Shown here piece by piece: positions 41,313 through 52,595 of a DNA stretch of 64,000 nucleotides. The notes beneath the pieces were generated by a model. That model was not told the origin of the DNA, did not search any database, and was given only the letters and a program-made list of their open reading frames with translations. The stretch is taken from positions 179,268,749 to 179,332,748 of the forward strand of contig BTPG01000001.1 in the NCBI GenBank assembly GCA_036245525.1, given 5' to 3'. Both the position numbers and the translations under genes were made by a program. The stretch is from Semisulcospira habei (Eukaryota > Mollusca > Gastropoda > Semisulcospiridae). Numbering within the stretch: position 1 is the stretch's first letter; every line of letters starts with the position of its first letter.

Positions 41313-41776
41313 TCATGATTTGAAAGAGGGGGGGGGGGGGGGGGGGATTTGTACAAGTGGGCTTAATGTACTCATGTGGTTTCTGAGGAATTAGAAAATC
41401 AACTGGTAGTTATTACACTATACAGGCACTGAAAAAAAAAAAAAAAAAAAAAAAAACAGCTGGATAAGAAACTACCAAGTGGCCTCAAGTAAAAACAATA
41501 AGTCACAAAAGTTACCATAAGAACTTATTAACTACTTACCATTAAGAACTTATTAATTACTTATCCTAATTACTTACAAGTACTTAATAACAACTTGACT
41601 CTAGTCACGTATACTAAGTCTTTTTTACTAAGATACAAGGGCAATGGAAAACATTTTTTTTCAATAATATTCTGGTGGCGCAGATGGTGTTAAAAAATTA
41701 GGCCTAAACTGTGTAAGTGGCATGACATCTCTCTGTGAAGTGTAATGAAAAAATAAACGATTACCAAATCTGATTT
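41313..41776. other. Spacer between left TIR and first gene of E2
   Basis: Non-coding, with poly-G (about 41329-41347) and poly-A (about 41429-41456) tracts. 41383-41480 (TTATTACACTATACAGGCAC ... GGATAAGAAACTACCAAGT) is a diverged copy of a TIR segment near 40870-40940 (TGTACTATACAGACAGCTGG ... GTATAAGAAACTAACAAGT). Confidence 0.6.
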
Positions 41777-42451
41777 TTATTTGTTTAAAAGAATGTGTAG
41801 TTTTTCTGTGGTTTCCTGTACCCCTATCCTTTTTCCCTCTGCTAAAAAACTAGCCTTCAGTTCTTCAACATTCACGGGAGACTGACTACGCATTTTATTT
41901 TGTATTTCTGATTTCATTTGTTTGTAGTTATTTAAATCATCCTGGACGCGCTTAAATTCTTCGTCATCAACAAAATTATCATTTAACGCTTTACTGATAA
42001 TAAGTTTAAGACTGCTCAGCTTCGCACCCGCCAAAGTACTCAATGCTTCATGTTTTTCTAATTTCGTGTGAAACCTCTTGTTTATGGCCTCCAAACCAAA
42101 GCAAGCCAGTCCTGTGGCAATGCTAGCTCCTTCCAATCCGATTCCAATAAAACTTCCAATTCCAGTTGAAATTAACACTATACCCCCTACAGAACAACCA
42201 GCCGAAAAAGCGCCAACAGCCATAGATGTGTTTTGTACAGAATTGAAAACGGTCTTATACCGTCTTTTGCACCATGAATATTTCGCTTCTTCTCCTTCCA
42301 AATATTTCAAAGCTTCTGTAATATCATTTAATCTGAATGCGTCTGCCTGTAATGTTTTATCTGATGCAATTGGCACAGCTGTCGCATGCGGATCAGGCAC
42401 AAATGATGACACAGTCTCATGCGTCGGTAGTTGTGGATAGAAGTTTACCAT
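41777..42451 (-). CDS. Polinton glycine-rich membrane protein
   Basis: 224 residues from ATG 42451, intact. The N-terminal 70 residues are soluble. A long Gly/Ala/Ile-rich hydrophobic region follows (about 85-130, with GAFSAGCSVGGIVLISTGIG), then HTKLEKHEAL and a helical C-terminal half (KALNDNFVDDEEFKRVQDDL). From memory, proteins with this hydrophobic glycine stretch plus the KHE...ALND signature are common in Polintons. The function is unknown; membrane penetration or envelope association is a guess. The E3 homologue (62395-62707) has lost its C-terminal half. It is the first gene inside the left TIR. Confidence 0.75.
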   Translation of the reverse strand: MVNFYPQLPTHETVSSFVPDPHATAVPIASDKTLQADAFRLNDITEALKYLEGEEAKYSWCKRRYKTVFNSVQNTSMAVGAFSAGCSVGGIVLISTGIGSFIGIGLEGASIATGLACFGLEAINKRFHTKLEKHEALSTLAGAKLSSLKLIISKALNDNFVDDEEFKRVQDDLNNYKQMKSEIQNKMRSQSPVNVEELKASFLAEGKRIGVQETTEKLHILLNK

Positions 42452-42479
42452 TTTTTTTATTCACAAATATTTTTTTTAT

Positions 42480-43347
42480 TTAATCAGTGATTTCATTTTG
42501 CAACTCGTCAAAAGTATACAATTTGCTGGCATAATAAAATGAAACAAGATCAATGTGTTCAAGGTTTAGACGAACAAAAGTTGTTTTGTCGACAACCACC
42601 TTGACAGCCGGAACACTGCTCGAAACATTAATAACATCTGCATTTTTTGTAATAGCAATAAAGACCTTTGATGATTCAGTGACAGAGTCATTCCACGTAA
42701 GTTTAATCCCCTGCGCAATATCTGCCTCTTTCACAGAAGCTACAGATCTCAAGATAATTTCAAATACTATTGTTGCTTCTCTAGCCATGACTAAGCTTGC
42801 TGGCATAAAAACAACAGAAGTATCTGATCTTCCCTTTCTAGTTGTAAGAAGATACCGTCATTTCTCATAATTTTCAACTTTCAGTTTATCTCTGCTATTG
42901 TTGTCTGGGGCAAAACTTGGAACAAGACTTGCAATTAGCGGCCCAGAATTAACAACCTTCCTAAACACTAAGGCACCTTCATCATCAGTGTATACATAAG
43001 GACTAATAAATTCAATCTTTTATGTCCCAGTCAATTACGGGTGCTGGTGCCAGCACAGGTGAAACAACCCACTTACTACCCACATGTATTAAGTTGTAGG
43101 GCACATTATTTACAGGTGGATTAGGTACAGTAACATCACGTAGCTGACCAAGTTTAGGAATCTGTCTTTCACCGTCTTTCATGTCAACAATTACTTTCCG
43201 CTTGTACATACCAGTCAAATCAAGTTCAAAACCATATATTTCTCCAATTTCCCCTTCCTTCTCAAAATCCTGTACGTCTGCCAAATCTTTCAATTCTGTT
43301 ACTGGACATGCAACTGGTATGATTCTCGGCTTTGGACCACCACTCAT
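42480..43347 (-). pseudogene. Polinton left-block protein of about 290 residues, broken
   Basis: Starts at ATG 43347 with MSGGPKPRIIPVACPVTE and runs to VIDWDIKD, where one extra T near 43015 shifts the frame compared with E3. Homology resumes (ISPYVY region) and meets a TGA at about 42866, then continues in the 42480-42806 frame (VFIAITKN, FYYASKLYTFDELQ). Without the two lesions it would be one protein of about 290 residues. Beta-rich, no known enzyme motif; its place next to penton-like genes suggests a structural role. Confidence 0.7.
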
Positions 43348-43368
43348 TTTTTATAAACAAAAATAAAA

Positions 43369-43692
43369 TTATTTAATTTCCAACACAACACTAAAATCAT
43401 GCATAACAACTGGTTTGTCATCCTGATTAGTTACAGATATACTCAGTGACTCAGAGAAACTAGAACCTAATTTCTTAAACTGCGCAGGAAATCTAGCAAC
43501 CACACTTTCACAATAGGGTGCAGTTCCAGCTGGCACACATCTCAACAAAGTTGAAGGCTTTCCATTGTGAACATTCTCAGTTGTGTTTAGTTCTTTCAAA
43601 TAAACATTAAATACTGTGTGTACTGACAAATTGACAGGGCGTTTTTCAGTTATTTTAAGTTTTTTGGTCTTCATTGTTATAATACCAAACAT
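43369..43692 (-). CDS. Polinton small jelly-roll/penton-like protein
   Basis: 107 residues from ATG 43692 (a second Met at codon 7 is also possible). Beta-rich with a Cys pair and ESLSISVTNQDDKPVVMHDF then SVVLEIK at the C-terminus. The ending resembles C-terminal strands of minor capsid (penton) proteins of Polintons, where LTNQ-G-PV-like loops precede a last strand. It could be a penton subunit or spike. Intact here. In E3 the homologue is joined in frame to the next gene (63606-64000). Confidence 0.6.
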   Translation of the reverse strand: MFGIITMKTKKLKITEKRPVNLSVHTVFNVYLKELNTTENVHNGKPSTLLRCVPAGTAPYCESVVARFPAQFKKLGSSFSESLSISVTNQDDKPVVMHDFSVVLEIK

Positions 43693-43700
43693 AGCTTCAT

Positions 43701-44066
43701 CTAAATCATCTGATCTTCATCAATATAAAATCCAAGTAAATATGCAAATCTATCTGAGATCCTTAACCAATTTTGTGTCGGAAATTCTAATGTAACAAGT
43801 AGGTTAGCTGGATTTAAAGTTGCTTTAATTTTAAATTTACTTTGAAACCATTCAGCTATAGTACAAAAGTCATAATACCCAGGCGGTAAAGCTTCAGTTT
43901 TATTATCAAGATTTACTTTATTATATATATCATCTTCTACATTAAACCATTTTACAGTATAGAACATTTCATGGATAGCTACAGCCTTGCTACCATCACG
44001 ATTATCAATCCCATTAGTTAACCACACTGGTTTGCTTGTGTCAAGATTTGTTAAGGTAATAAACAT
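43701..44066 (-). CDS. Polinton minor capsid-like protein (penton N-domain type)
   Basis: 121 residues from ATG 44066. MFITLTNLD start, AIHEMFYTVKWFNVEDDIYN, LPPGYYDFCTIAEWFQSKF, then LRISDRFAYLLGF. A PPG-Y segment followed by a helix and a LLGF end recurs in Polinton minor capsid proteins, from memory. Intact. It ends 8 nt before the 107-residue gene start, so the two may descend from one longer protein; E3 has them fused. The start codon is 24 bp from the divergent 413-residue gene. Confidence 0.6.
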   Translation of the reverse strand: MFITLTNLDTSKPVWLTNGIDNRDGSKAVAIHEMFYTVKWFNVEDDIYNKVNLDNKTEALPPGYYDFCTIAEWFQSKFKIKATLNPANLLVTLEFPTQNWLRISDRFAYLLGFYIDEDQMI

Positions 44067-44090
44067 TTTTATTATCTCATATAAAAAAGG
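44067..44090. promoter_or_regulatory. 24-bp divergent start region
   Basis: Two start codons face away from each other with only 24 A/T-rich bp between (TTTTATTATCTCATATAAAA plus AAGG). Each ATG is preceded by an ATAAAA-like run, so both genes must be driven from this spot or from inside the partner gene. Confidence 0.5.
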
Positions 44091-45332
44091 ATGGAATTTA
44101 AATCACCAACCATTACCACAACGAACGCATTTCAATTTAACGTGGATGCTAAATACAATGTCGCACCTACTTATGAACAGAAAATAATTCAACTAAATCA
44201 GCTTGACATAGCTGTAAATGAACAAGACCTATTTCAAGTCAAAGTACCAAATCCATTTGATCATTACCTAAACCCTCCAATAACAGATGATGCTACTGCA
44301 AGAAAGTGGTCTTCAAGTCCACTACAGATGTTTCAAAACCAACTCAACTTTGCAATACTATGTTCAACTACAGGCTGTGGTGTTTCATTTACAGACCACT
44401 TGAATCACTCAAACAAACTGATTAGGTCTGTGTATCGTTTCCATGTTTATTACCAGCTTAGACGTATTTTGTCAGAACTTCATACACCACTACCAACTGA
44501 ATCCAGTTTCAACAGGTTTAACAACCCCATGGATATGAAAGCGTTTGAACGCATTTGTAATGAGTTTAACATAAGCCCCCGGTATGACTTCACACAAAAA
44601 CTTGATGATCACCACGGCATTGGTACATTATATTACGCTATGAGTCACAGACAATACCCTCAAGATTATTACCCTGGTTACACTTCATTCTCATCAAAAT
44701 CACAAGTCTGGATAGGTTCCATTGAGCAGAAGCAGTCTAACGCCTGGACCACATTTATTTTAGATAAAACTGACGGGTTTACTCAAGCAGGAGTCGAGCG
44801 CGTAAATGAGTCTATCAGAACATATGTCTGGTGTATACTAGGAGCACAATCACTAACAAAATCAAATATTTTGAATGGAAGTGGAAAATTTGAATCTCAA
44901 AAACAGTTTCTTGCAAATCTTGAAGATTCAATTAACTCAACAGTTGATCTCCCATCTAGCATACAACGCTACCAAGACGTACTCAGATATGCCAGATCAA
45001 AAGTTGACTTTGTAGTTGGCATCGAATTATACATGTTACCATCTGACCTTCAACTCCAAATGGGCACAATAACAAATTATAATAATGAAATCATTGTTGC
45101 TGGTGTTGATCAAAAACTCGGTCTTAATCAATCTGTAAACTTAGGAGGAACCACTGCGCCTGTACTGTTATTAAAATCATTACAGGTGGTTACTTCCCCT
45201 GCCCCAACACCCATACAGTCAGTAATGCCCCAAACATCGCTACCAATCCCTGACACACATGAATCAGAAAGAACCCCATTGACAATAGGATTAACAGGAT
45301 TAGGTATATTACTTCTTTACCTGTTTCATTAA
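44091..45332 (+). CDS. Polinton membrane-anchored structural protein
   Basis: 413 residues from ATG 44091, intact, the complete version of the gene cut by the gap in E1. The N-terminus MEFKSPTITTTNAF leads into a long domain with FNVDAKYNVAPTYEQ, LFQVKVPNPFDHYLNPP, HVYYQLRRIL, SHRQYPQDYYPGY and VESIRTYVW-like segments; no known catalytic motif is seen. After a Pro/Thr linker comes one C-terminal membrane helix (GLTGLGILLLYLFH). The linker is shorter than in E1. It ends with a 24-nt tail-to-tail overlap on the coiled-coil gene, as in E1. A virion surface or assembly role is inferred from layout. Confidence 0.8.
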   Translation: MEFKSPTITTTNAFQFNVDAKYNVAPTYEQKIIQLNQLDIAVNEQDLFQVKVPNPFDHYLNPPITDDATARKWSSSPLQMFQNQLNFAILCSTTGCGVSFTDHLNHSNKLIRSVYRFHVYYQLRRILSELHTPLPTESSFNRFNNPMDMKAFERICNEFNISPRYDFTQKLDDHHGIGTLYYAMSHRQYPQDYYPGYTSFSSKSQVWIGSIEQKQSNAWTTFILDKTDGFTQAGVERVNESIRTYVWCILGAQSLTKSNILNGSGKFESQKQFLANLEDSINSTVDLPSSIQRYQDVLRYARSKVDFVVGIELYMLPSDLQLQMGTITNYNNEIIVAGVDQKLGLNQSVNLGGTTAPVLLLKSLQVVTSPAPTPIQSVMPQTSLPIPDTHESERTPLTIGLTGLGILLLYLFH

Positions 45333-46543
45333 ATAACCCACCATTAACCCTCCTACTGTCACCAAAAATACCCACACATGTTCTGCCATAAATCCTACTA
45401 CCTTTGCTGTAGTACTAATAAGCCAGCTGAAAACTGTGCCTAAAATAGAGGGTAATGAATCCATTGCTTTCACAGCCAATTTCTTAAGCAAGTCTGAAAT
45501 ATGAGACAACTGTTTCTTTACCCATGACTGTAAATCTTTTGGGTCTGTTGGTGCTGGGTGGCCTGGTGGACCCGGGGTTGGCGGTGCTGAACTGCTACCA
45601 CCGCCCCCAGCACCGGAGACAGCTAACACAACAGTACTGATAATAAACCCAAGAGCAGTAATTAAACTAGCAATTGTGATACCCTGTTCTCTGAAAAGTG
45701 TTTTCAATCTCTCAGCCAGAGTAGTGTCTTCGTGAAGTATTTTCTGAATAGTTTCTCTAATTCTGTTGACCTGTGATTTTAGTTTTTGTCTTCCAATACT
45801 AATTGTTTCTAACCGTCCTGATCTTTCTATCTGCAAATCATTTAATCTGTGTTGGATTCTTTCTTTCATTTCTGTGTCAAGATTTCCATTGTCTGCTGTA
45901 GCCAGTTTCTCTTTTTCACGTTCTATGTGTTTATCAAGCTCACCTAGTTTGGCAACATTGTTTACCATTTCACCTCTTATCGTCTGCAGTGATTTATCCA
46001 AACCCATAATCTCCCGCATTGACAAAGGTGGGTCTTCTATTGTTTTCATAGCGTCATTTATTTGTCCTTCAGTAAATGAGGTTTCTTGTATCACTGTGTT
46101 TGCTATTTCTGGTAGACTTGTTACAGGTGCCATTTCAATTTGTTGCCCTGTTGGTAACTTTGTTTGCATGTCGTGAAGAACACTAACCAGTCTGGGTGTG
46201 ACAAGAGACCCTCCAATTGCCTTGCCAACCCAGAGTTACCACCGACTTCACCTTTAATTGTACTTAAAACTCTAAATTTAGAAGGATTGTTTTTATGTGT
46301 TAGATTTATTTTCCCTCTGTCTGTATTTACAAATAAGTGTCCTTTATCATATTCAAACTGGTTAGGATCTATTACATCTGGGCGCGCTCCAACACTGTCA
46401 TAAAATGAGTTTACTTTGTCTTTTAACAGTTCATGATGCATACTAGAAGTAGTTACCATTCCAGTCATATCTGTGATACTGGTATCTGAGACATTCATGT
46501 CATCCATTTCAAAATCTTCATGATTAAATCCTCCCCCTGCCAT
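45309..46543 (-). pseudogene. Polinton coiled-coil membrane protein, frameshifted
   Basis: Homologue of 7404-8627. The N-terminal 100 residues follow ATG 46543 in one frame. Near 46200 the frame shifts, and the remaining 280 residues continue in the frame ending at 45309, with the coiled coil, REQGITIAS, a Gly/Ser/Pro insert longer than in E1, and the C-terminal hydrophobic segment. A few codons also differ by indels. Function as for E1. Confidence 0.8.
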
Positions 46544-46583
46544 TGTTTTATTAATTTATTATTTTTTATTGTGCATAATAAAA
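46544..46583. promoter_or_regulatory. Divergent promoter, E2 copy
   Basis: 40 bp, nearly identical to 8628-8668 of E1, between the coiled-coil and capsid start codons. Confidence 0.5.
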
Positions 46584-47858
46584 ATGACATAGTCTTACGG
46601 ATCAAAGTTAGACCCATACAGAAAACTACGTGAGCCTCTTGGTGTTAAGGGCATAAGACAATCAATCGTCAACACAAACAATCCAAGTACCATAGACCAG
46701 AACCAAACACTTACAGTTAAGTTTCCAAACCTAGGTCCCAGTGACGTTATTGTTCCTGGCACTGCACGCCTAGCATTTAATATCGAACTATCATCAGACG
46801 CAGATGTAAACAGAACACTGGTTGACAATCTTGGCAGAGCAATTGTTAGAACTATTAAAGTAAAACTTGAAGGACAGGAAGTGTTTAGTCTTGATGTATT
46901 CTACTGTTACAAATACCTTTGGCTCACAATAGAAGAACGAGAAGACCGTATTTATCAAGGCATACAATCTGATAATATTGGTAAACTTCGAATCAATGCT
47001 GGAGATAAATCAACGTCAGCAGCCCAGGACGTTATATTAGCAGAAACATATGGAACCAGATTTTACATTCCACTTGAGTTTGAAATCCTAACAGCTCATT
47101 TGCCTTATTATCAAGGGGCACTGAATGACCGTCTGAGCTTTGAACTAACTTTCAATGACTACTCCAAAGTTATAAAATCATCTGATCTCAGTGCAACATA
47201 TAAGATCTCTAACATTTCCTTGGAATACGAAATTGTCACACATACTGAACTAGCTAGACTCATTCAAAATCAATACCAGTCAAGACTTCCAATTTATTAT
47301 GACAGGGTGATTAGACATAGTTTAATACCCAAAGACAAGAGCGACCCAATGTGGAATATAAACTTGAACACACCAGCTAGGTCACTGAAAGGTATTCTTA
47401 TGTTGTTTGTTGAACCGGTGAGTCCATACAAACGGGATTCAGAAAAATTCTACAATCCAAAGATTACACATTTGTCTTGTACAATCGAAGGCCGTCCTAA
47501 TCAAGTGTACGCTTCAGGTTTGTTACCTTATCAACACTACGATGAGATCACAAAGTATTTTGCGGGTGGAAGGATTAGAGATAAACCAGCAAACATTGTG
47601 TGTAAAGATCTACATCTGTATGACGTAAGGATTGGTCAATACCTTACAAATAAGTATGCTCTTTGGCTAGATCTTCGTAGTACGGACGACGACTACCTTC
47701 ATGGGTCAAGACGAACTGTTGAGAACGGCAGTGATGGAATAACAATTCAGATACAAAAGAAGGTTGAAACTGCTGCAGCCATAAACATATATTTGTATTT
47801 GATTTATGATGCACAACTCAATATACAAGACAGTAGACTGAGTGGACACATATATTAA
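46584..47858 (+). pseudogene. Polinton major capsid protein with stop at codon 3
   Basis: Aligns with 8669-9955 throughout. The start ATG-ACA is followed by TAG (46590) where E1 has CAG, so translation would stop at once. A 9-bp in-frame deletion removes the residues after VFSLD. The remaining frame is open to TAA at 47856. One base change plus one clean deletion indicates recent inactivation. An internal restart at a later Met would lose the first strands. Confidence 0.85.
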
Positions 47859-47877
47859 AATTATATTGTGTATTAAA

Positions 47878-48489
47878 ATGAACCGGAGCTTGATGACCCT
47901 TGACCCACACTGTGGATTGTTTTGTGGTGCGACAGGGTGTGGGAAAACTGAATTTGTTCTTAACCTATTACAAACAAGATACATACACCACTTTGAAAAC
48001 ATAGTAATATTCTGTCCTACAATCAAACACAACAAAGCTTATCACAACCGTTTATTCATTTGGACTGACAACAACATTTACTTAGTTGACCCTGAAAAGA
48101 AACTAAACAACTACCTACAATATTTTTACAAGCAATTTGAAGGACAGTCAACGTTGTTTATTGTTGATGACTGCTCTGCAGAGAAAGACATTGTCAAGAA
48201 GAGAAACACATTAGCAGAACTTGCCTTCAGTGGCAGACACGCAAATGTAAGTGTATGGATTCTCACTCAGAAATATAATGCTGTACTGAAAGATTTTCGA
48301 GAACAGTTAAAGTTTATTTGTTTGTTTTACTGTAAGGATTGTGACAGCTTTGAAGACTGTCTCAGAGAAAATGATGTCATGCCAAATAAACATGAACGGG
48401 ATGATGTAAAAAATAAACTGAAATCAACTAAGCATCTAAAGCTCATTTTAAAGACAGATCAGCCCACAGGGTATGGGTTAGTAAATTAA
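47878..48489 (+). CDS. Polinton genome-packaging ATPase
   Basis: 203 residues from ATG 47878, intact, near-identical to 9975-10580 with a two-residue insert (RS) near the N-terminus. Walker A GATGCGKT, Walker B LFIVDDC and the ILTQKYNA sensor are kept. Family role: DNA translocation into capsids. Its integrity in an element whose capsid gene is dead suggests decay is recent. Confidence 0.9.
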   Translation: MNRSLMTLDPHCGLFCGATGCGKTEFVLNLLQTRYIHHFENIVIFCPTIKHNKAYHNRLFIWTDNNIYLVDPEKKLNNYLQYFYKQFEGQSTLFIVDDCSAEKDIVKKRNTLAELAFSGRHANVSVWILTQKYNAVLKDFREQLKFICLFYCKDCDSFEDCLRENDVMPNKHERDDVKNKLKSTKHLKLILKTDQPTGYGLVN

Positions 48490-48515
48490 TTTATTCTTTT
48501 GTTTGTCCAATAAAA

Positions 48516-48860
48516 ATGACAGACGGACAAATCATACAAGTGCTTGATATCTCACACTGCTTCAAAGATGTTATGCACTTTACTGACTTAATATCGCCCA
48601 AACAGACTAACATAAGTCTTTCAGCACCATCAGAAATATATGCTACATATAGTGTGACTTTGGATTATGTCAATGAGCTTCCAGATGTGGAGCGCATGAC
48701 AGTTGATTTAAAGACACCTACTTTTAAAGTTGATGATACCAACTATGGTTGGTTAGGAGAAGTTTGTTATAGCATATTTAAACAACTACGCAAACTAAAT
48801 GTTTATATTAACAGTGTTACAGTTAATAAAGTGGTATTACACAAGGTGAGCCAGCGGTAA
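48516..48860 (+). CDS. Polinton small protein, diverged counterpart of 10607-11002
   Basis: 114 residues from ATG 48516 (ATAAAAATG context). Same slot between ATPase and PolB as in E1. It keeps MTDGQ, a FKDVMHFTDLIS segment, a TYSVTLDY segment and TVNKVVLH near the end, but the rest has little in common with E1. No membrane segment or motif. It is intact while neighbours decay, so the difference is not simply pseudogene drift. Confidence 0.65.
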   Translation: MTDGQIIQVLDISHCFKDVMHFTDLISPKQTNISLSAPSEIYATYSVTLDYVNELPDVERMTVDLKTPTFKVDDTNYGWLGEVCYSIFKQLRKLNVYINSVTVNKVVLHKVSQR

Positions 48861-51028
48861 TATTTTTTATTTTATTATTTTGTCCGACAAATAAAAATGA
48901 CGGACAATGTTCAAAACCCTGGCTCATCAGGCTCATCAAGCTCAAGAAACGTGTTTCACACAACAGATTTGCCTATATCTAATACTAACAATGTTTATGA
49001 ATCAATAGAAAACTCTTTTTCTGTCATACAAGATAATCTTCTTACAGGCAGTGTGAAGATTCAGATTGTTGCTAAAATAGAATTCACTAGAGTAGACGGT
49101 GAAGTGATTGTATCGTATATTTCGACAAGACAACACACAGTTAACACAAGAAGAGAATTAGAGAACGTGTTTAGAGACAGACTATTACCTGACTTCCTCC
49201 AGGCAATTGACAGTGCAAAAATGAAGGGGTCTGGTTGGCACGAAGGACATGTACACGAACTACAACTAAAGCAGTCAAGGTATCATCCTATTTTAGGCAA
49301 ATCATGGATACCACTGCCAACAGAGGTTGCAAACAAAAAGGCTGTTGTTAACATACAGAACAAAGACAATTTTTGTTTCATGTGGTGTGTGCTTGCTAAA
49401 TTACACTTTGTAAAATCAAGACCTGATCGCGTATCTAACTACATCAAATTTGTAAACGAACTCGATTTTAGTGGCATTGAGTTCCCTGTTAAAATAGAGG
49501 ACATAGACTTGTTTGAAAAACTAAATCCTGGTATATCTGTAAATGTGTATGTGTGGGATAATGAGTCTGAGAACAAGTTACAACCAATTAGAGTATCACC
49601 ACTGGCACCAACCTATGGGCAGTCAGAAGATAGACATGTTGATATGTTGCTAATAGGCCCTGCCGGTGATAACAATAACTTCCACTACACAATTATCAGA
49701 AATATGTCACGTCTAATTCATGGGCATACAACAAAACACAATGGCAAACAGGAAGTTTGTAAAAAATGTTTACAAAGATTTTCTTCTATTAAAATAGCAC
49801 ATAATCACATCCTACATTGTAGATCAGCTGATGACATACAAACTGTACTTAAGTATCCAGAACCGGGTAGTCAAGTGTATTTTAAAAACTATGGGAATCA
49901 GCAAAAGCTGCCGTTTGTAGTGTATGCTGATTTTGAATCATTAGTAGTACCATATGAGGGTCCTGTTCCAGAGTCATTACCAAAGACTATAAAACTAAGT
50001 GACCAAGTGGTGTGTTCTTTTGGATACATTATTGTAAGGTCAGACGGACAGCATACAGAGCCTGTTATCTACAGGGGTGAAAATGCAGCATGTCTGTTTT
50101 TAACAGAAATGAGACATCTGTACAGTCAGGTAGTACAATATCTCACAACATGTCAGATGCCTTTGGTGATGACAGAAGAAGACAAACTGAAATTTGATAC
50201 AGCTGAGACGTGTTGGATTTGTGAACAACCTCTGGGGGGTGATAAAGTTCGTGACCATGATCACATAACTGGGCGTTACAGAGGTGCTGCACATAACAAT
50301 AATAACTTATTATTAAAAACAGATCCTAAGACATATAAGTTACCAATCTTTTTTCACAATCTCAAAGGATATGATTCACATATTATCATGCAGGCTGTAG
50401 ATGAGTCTTACAAAAAAAATTAGTTGTATTGCCCAGACAACTGAAAAATACTTGACTTTTAGATTGGACAACAAATTAGCATTTTATGACTCCATGCAAC
50501 ATTTGTCTTTAGGGTTGGCTAGTCTTGCAGAAGGACTGACTGAGTATCCAATAACGAGTAAATATTTTGAACCAGACTTGATTAAGAAAGGTGTGTATCC
50601 GTATGAGTACATTGATCACTGGGTTGTGTTTGAGGAAACAAGACTGCCACCAAAAGATAAATTTTATTCTACACTAACTGGAAAAGGTATTTCTGACTCT
50701 GAATACCAACACGCTCTTGATGCGTGGGGGAAGTTAGGGTGTCAGACAATTGGTGACTACCATGACCAGTACTTGAAAGCAGACGTTTGCTTGCTAGCAG
50801 ACGTATTTGAAAGTTACCGTGAAAAGGGTTTGTTACACTACAAGCTTGACCCTGCTTGTTACATAACTAGTCCTGGCATGACATGGGATGCATTTTTGAA
50901 ATCCAGTAAGATATCTATAGACCTGTTGTCTGATCGTACGATGGGTGAAATGGGGGAACGTGGATTGAGGGGAGGGATTAGTATTGCAGCAAATAATTAT
51001 GCCAGAGCCAACAACAAATATCTGGACG

Positions 51029-51888
51029 TACTCAAACCAAGGGGAATCACAGCGCTGGACAGACAACAGTTAGATCCCCTGCCCCCTGGTTTGAGTACTG
51101 ACAATTCTGCCAGCGCTAGCCTCACCTATCTGGTTTGTGAGTATCATGTATAACTCGAGGCAAAATTTGTATCGTTACATTGTTGTGTAATGTTCTGTGC
51201 ATCTACTGTGGGAAATCAGGGTATTTACCCGACCACATATAGTAGCGCACCTTCATGTTTGTGTATGTATGTTTCTCCTGCCTACTTCCTAAGTTCCGGA
51301 GAAAGACATGGGTTATATAAGAGACCTGATCCATTCTTATTAGGAATGGAAATGATTGTCTTATTCTATACCTGCGTATTTCTCTGTGGGCTGGCGATTG
51401 GGTGCCTGATAGGCGGGGGCAGGGGATCTAACTGTTGTCTGTCCAGCGCTGTGATTCCCCTTGGTTTGAGTACTGACAATTCTGCCAGCGCTAGCCTCAC
51501 CTATCTGGTTTGTGAGTATCATGTATAACTCGAGGCAAAATTTGTATCGTTACATTGTTGTGTAATGTTCTGTGCATCTACTGTGGGAAATCAGGGTATT
51601 TACCCGACCACATATAGTAGCGCACCTTCATGTTTGTGTATGTATGTTTCTCCTGCCTACTTCCTAAGTTCCGGAGAAAGACATGGGTTATATAAGAGAC
51701 CTGATCCATTCTTATTAGGAATGGAAATGATTGTCTTATTCTATACCTGCGTATTTCTCTGTGGGCTGGCGATTGGGTGCCTGATAGGCGGGGGCAGGGG
51801 ATCTAACTGTTGTCTGTCCAGCGCTGTGATTCCCCTTGGTTTGAGTACTGACAATTCTGCCAGCGCTAGCCTCACCTATCTGGTTTGT
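51029..51888 (+). mobile_element. Tandem 375-bp repeat element with inverted 5' fragment
   Basis: Inserted in PolB with a 12-bp duplication AAATATCTGGAC on both sides. Structure: an inverted fragment of about 58 bp (51029-51086), two apparently identical 375-bp units (51087-51461, 51462-51836), then a 52-bp partial unit. Each unit holds a TATA-like GGTTATATAAGAGACC. Tandem LTR-like units with an inverted partial copy on one side recall Penelope-like elements; a TRIM/LTR origin is an alternative. It encodes no recognisable protein. Confidence 0.6.
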
Positions 51889-52595
51889 AAATATCTGGAC
51901 GGACATGGTGACCTTGGGTTTGACCCCTCGAGGTCAAGGTCATTCATTACATACCTTGACGCGAACAATTTGTATGGGTTCGCAATGTGTGAGTTAATGC
52001 CCTTGAAAAACTTTTGTCTGTATGATTTGTCACAGTATGATGTAACAGGGTTAACAAACAATATTATGAATCTTGACCGAAACGACGCGAAGGGTTGGAT
52101 CTTTGAAGTAGACCTGGAGTACCCACACCATCTACATGATTACCATAATGATTATCCGTTGGCTGTTGAGAAAATGAGTATGACAGGGAAAAAAGAAGAC
52201 ACTAAACTTGTGCCAAATCTGAATGACAAATTCAATTACGTTTGTCACTACCGCTTGCTGCAGTTTTACATCAGACACGGGTTAGTATTAAAGAAAGTTC
52301 ACAGAGGAATTCAATTTGATCAGAGTGCTTTCATGAAAGATTACATAATGAAGAACACAACCCTTCGTGCCAGAGACGGCAACACTGCATTTGACAAAGA
52401 CTTCTTTAAGCTTATGAACAATGCCTGTTTTGGGAAGACAATGGAAAATCCTCATCACCGCAAAGATGTGAGACTGGTCACAACTGAATTGGGTGCAATT
52501 AAACTTACAGGTAAGCCACAGTACACAGGGTACAAAGAGTTTCATTCATCATTGTATGCAGTGTCACTCAAAAAAAAGATTGTTAAACTGGACAA

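Noticed and set aside
51190..51528. 112-codon frame with signal-like hydrophobic stretches, present twice
   Set aside because: It lies in the 375-bp repeat unit, is duplicated with it, and has no homology support; likely chance ORF of a non-coding repeat.
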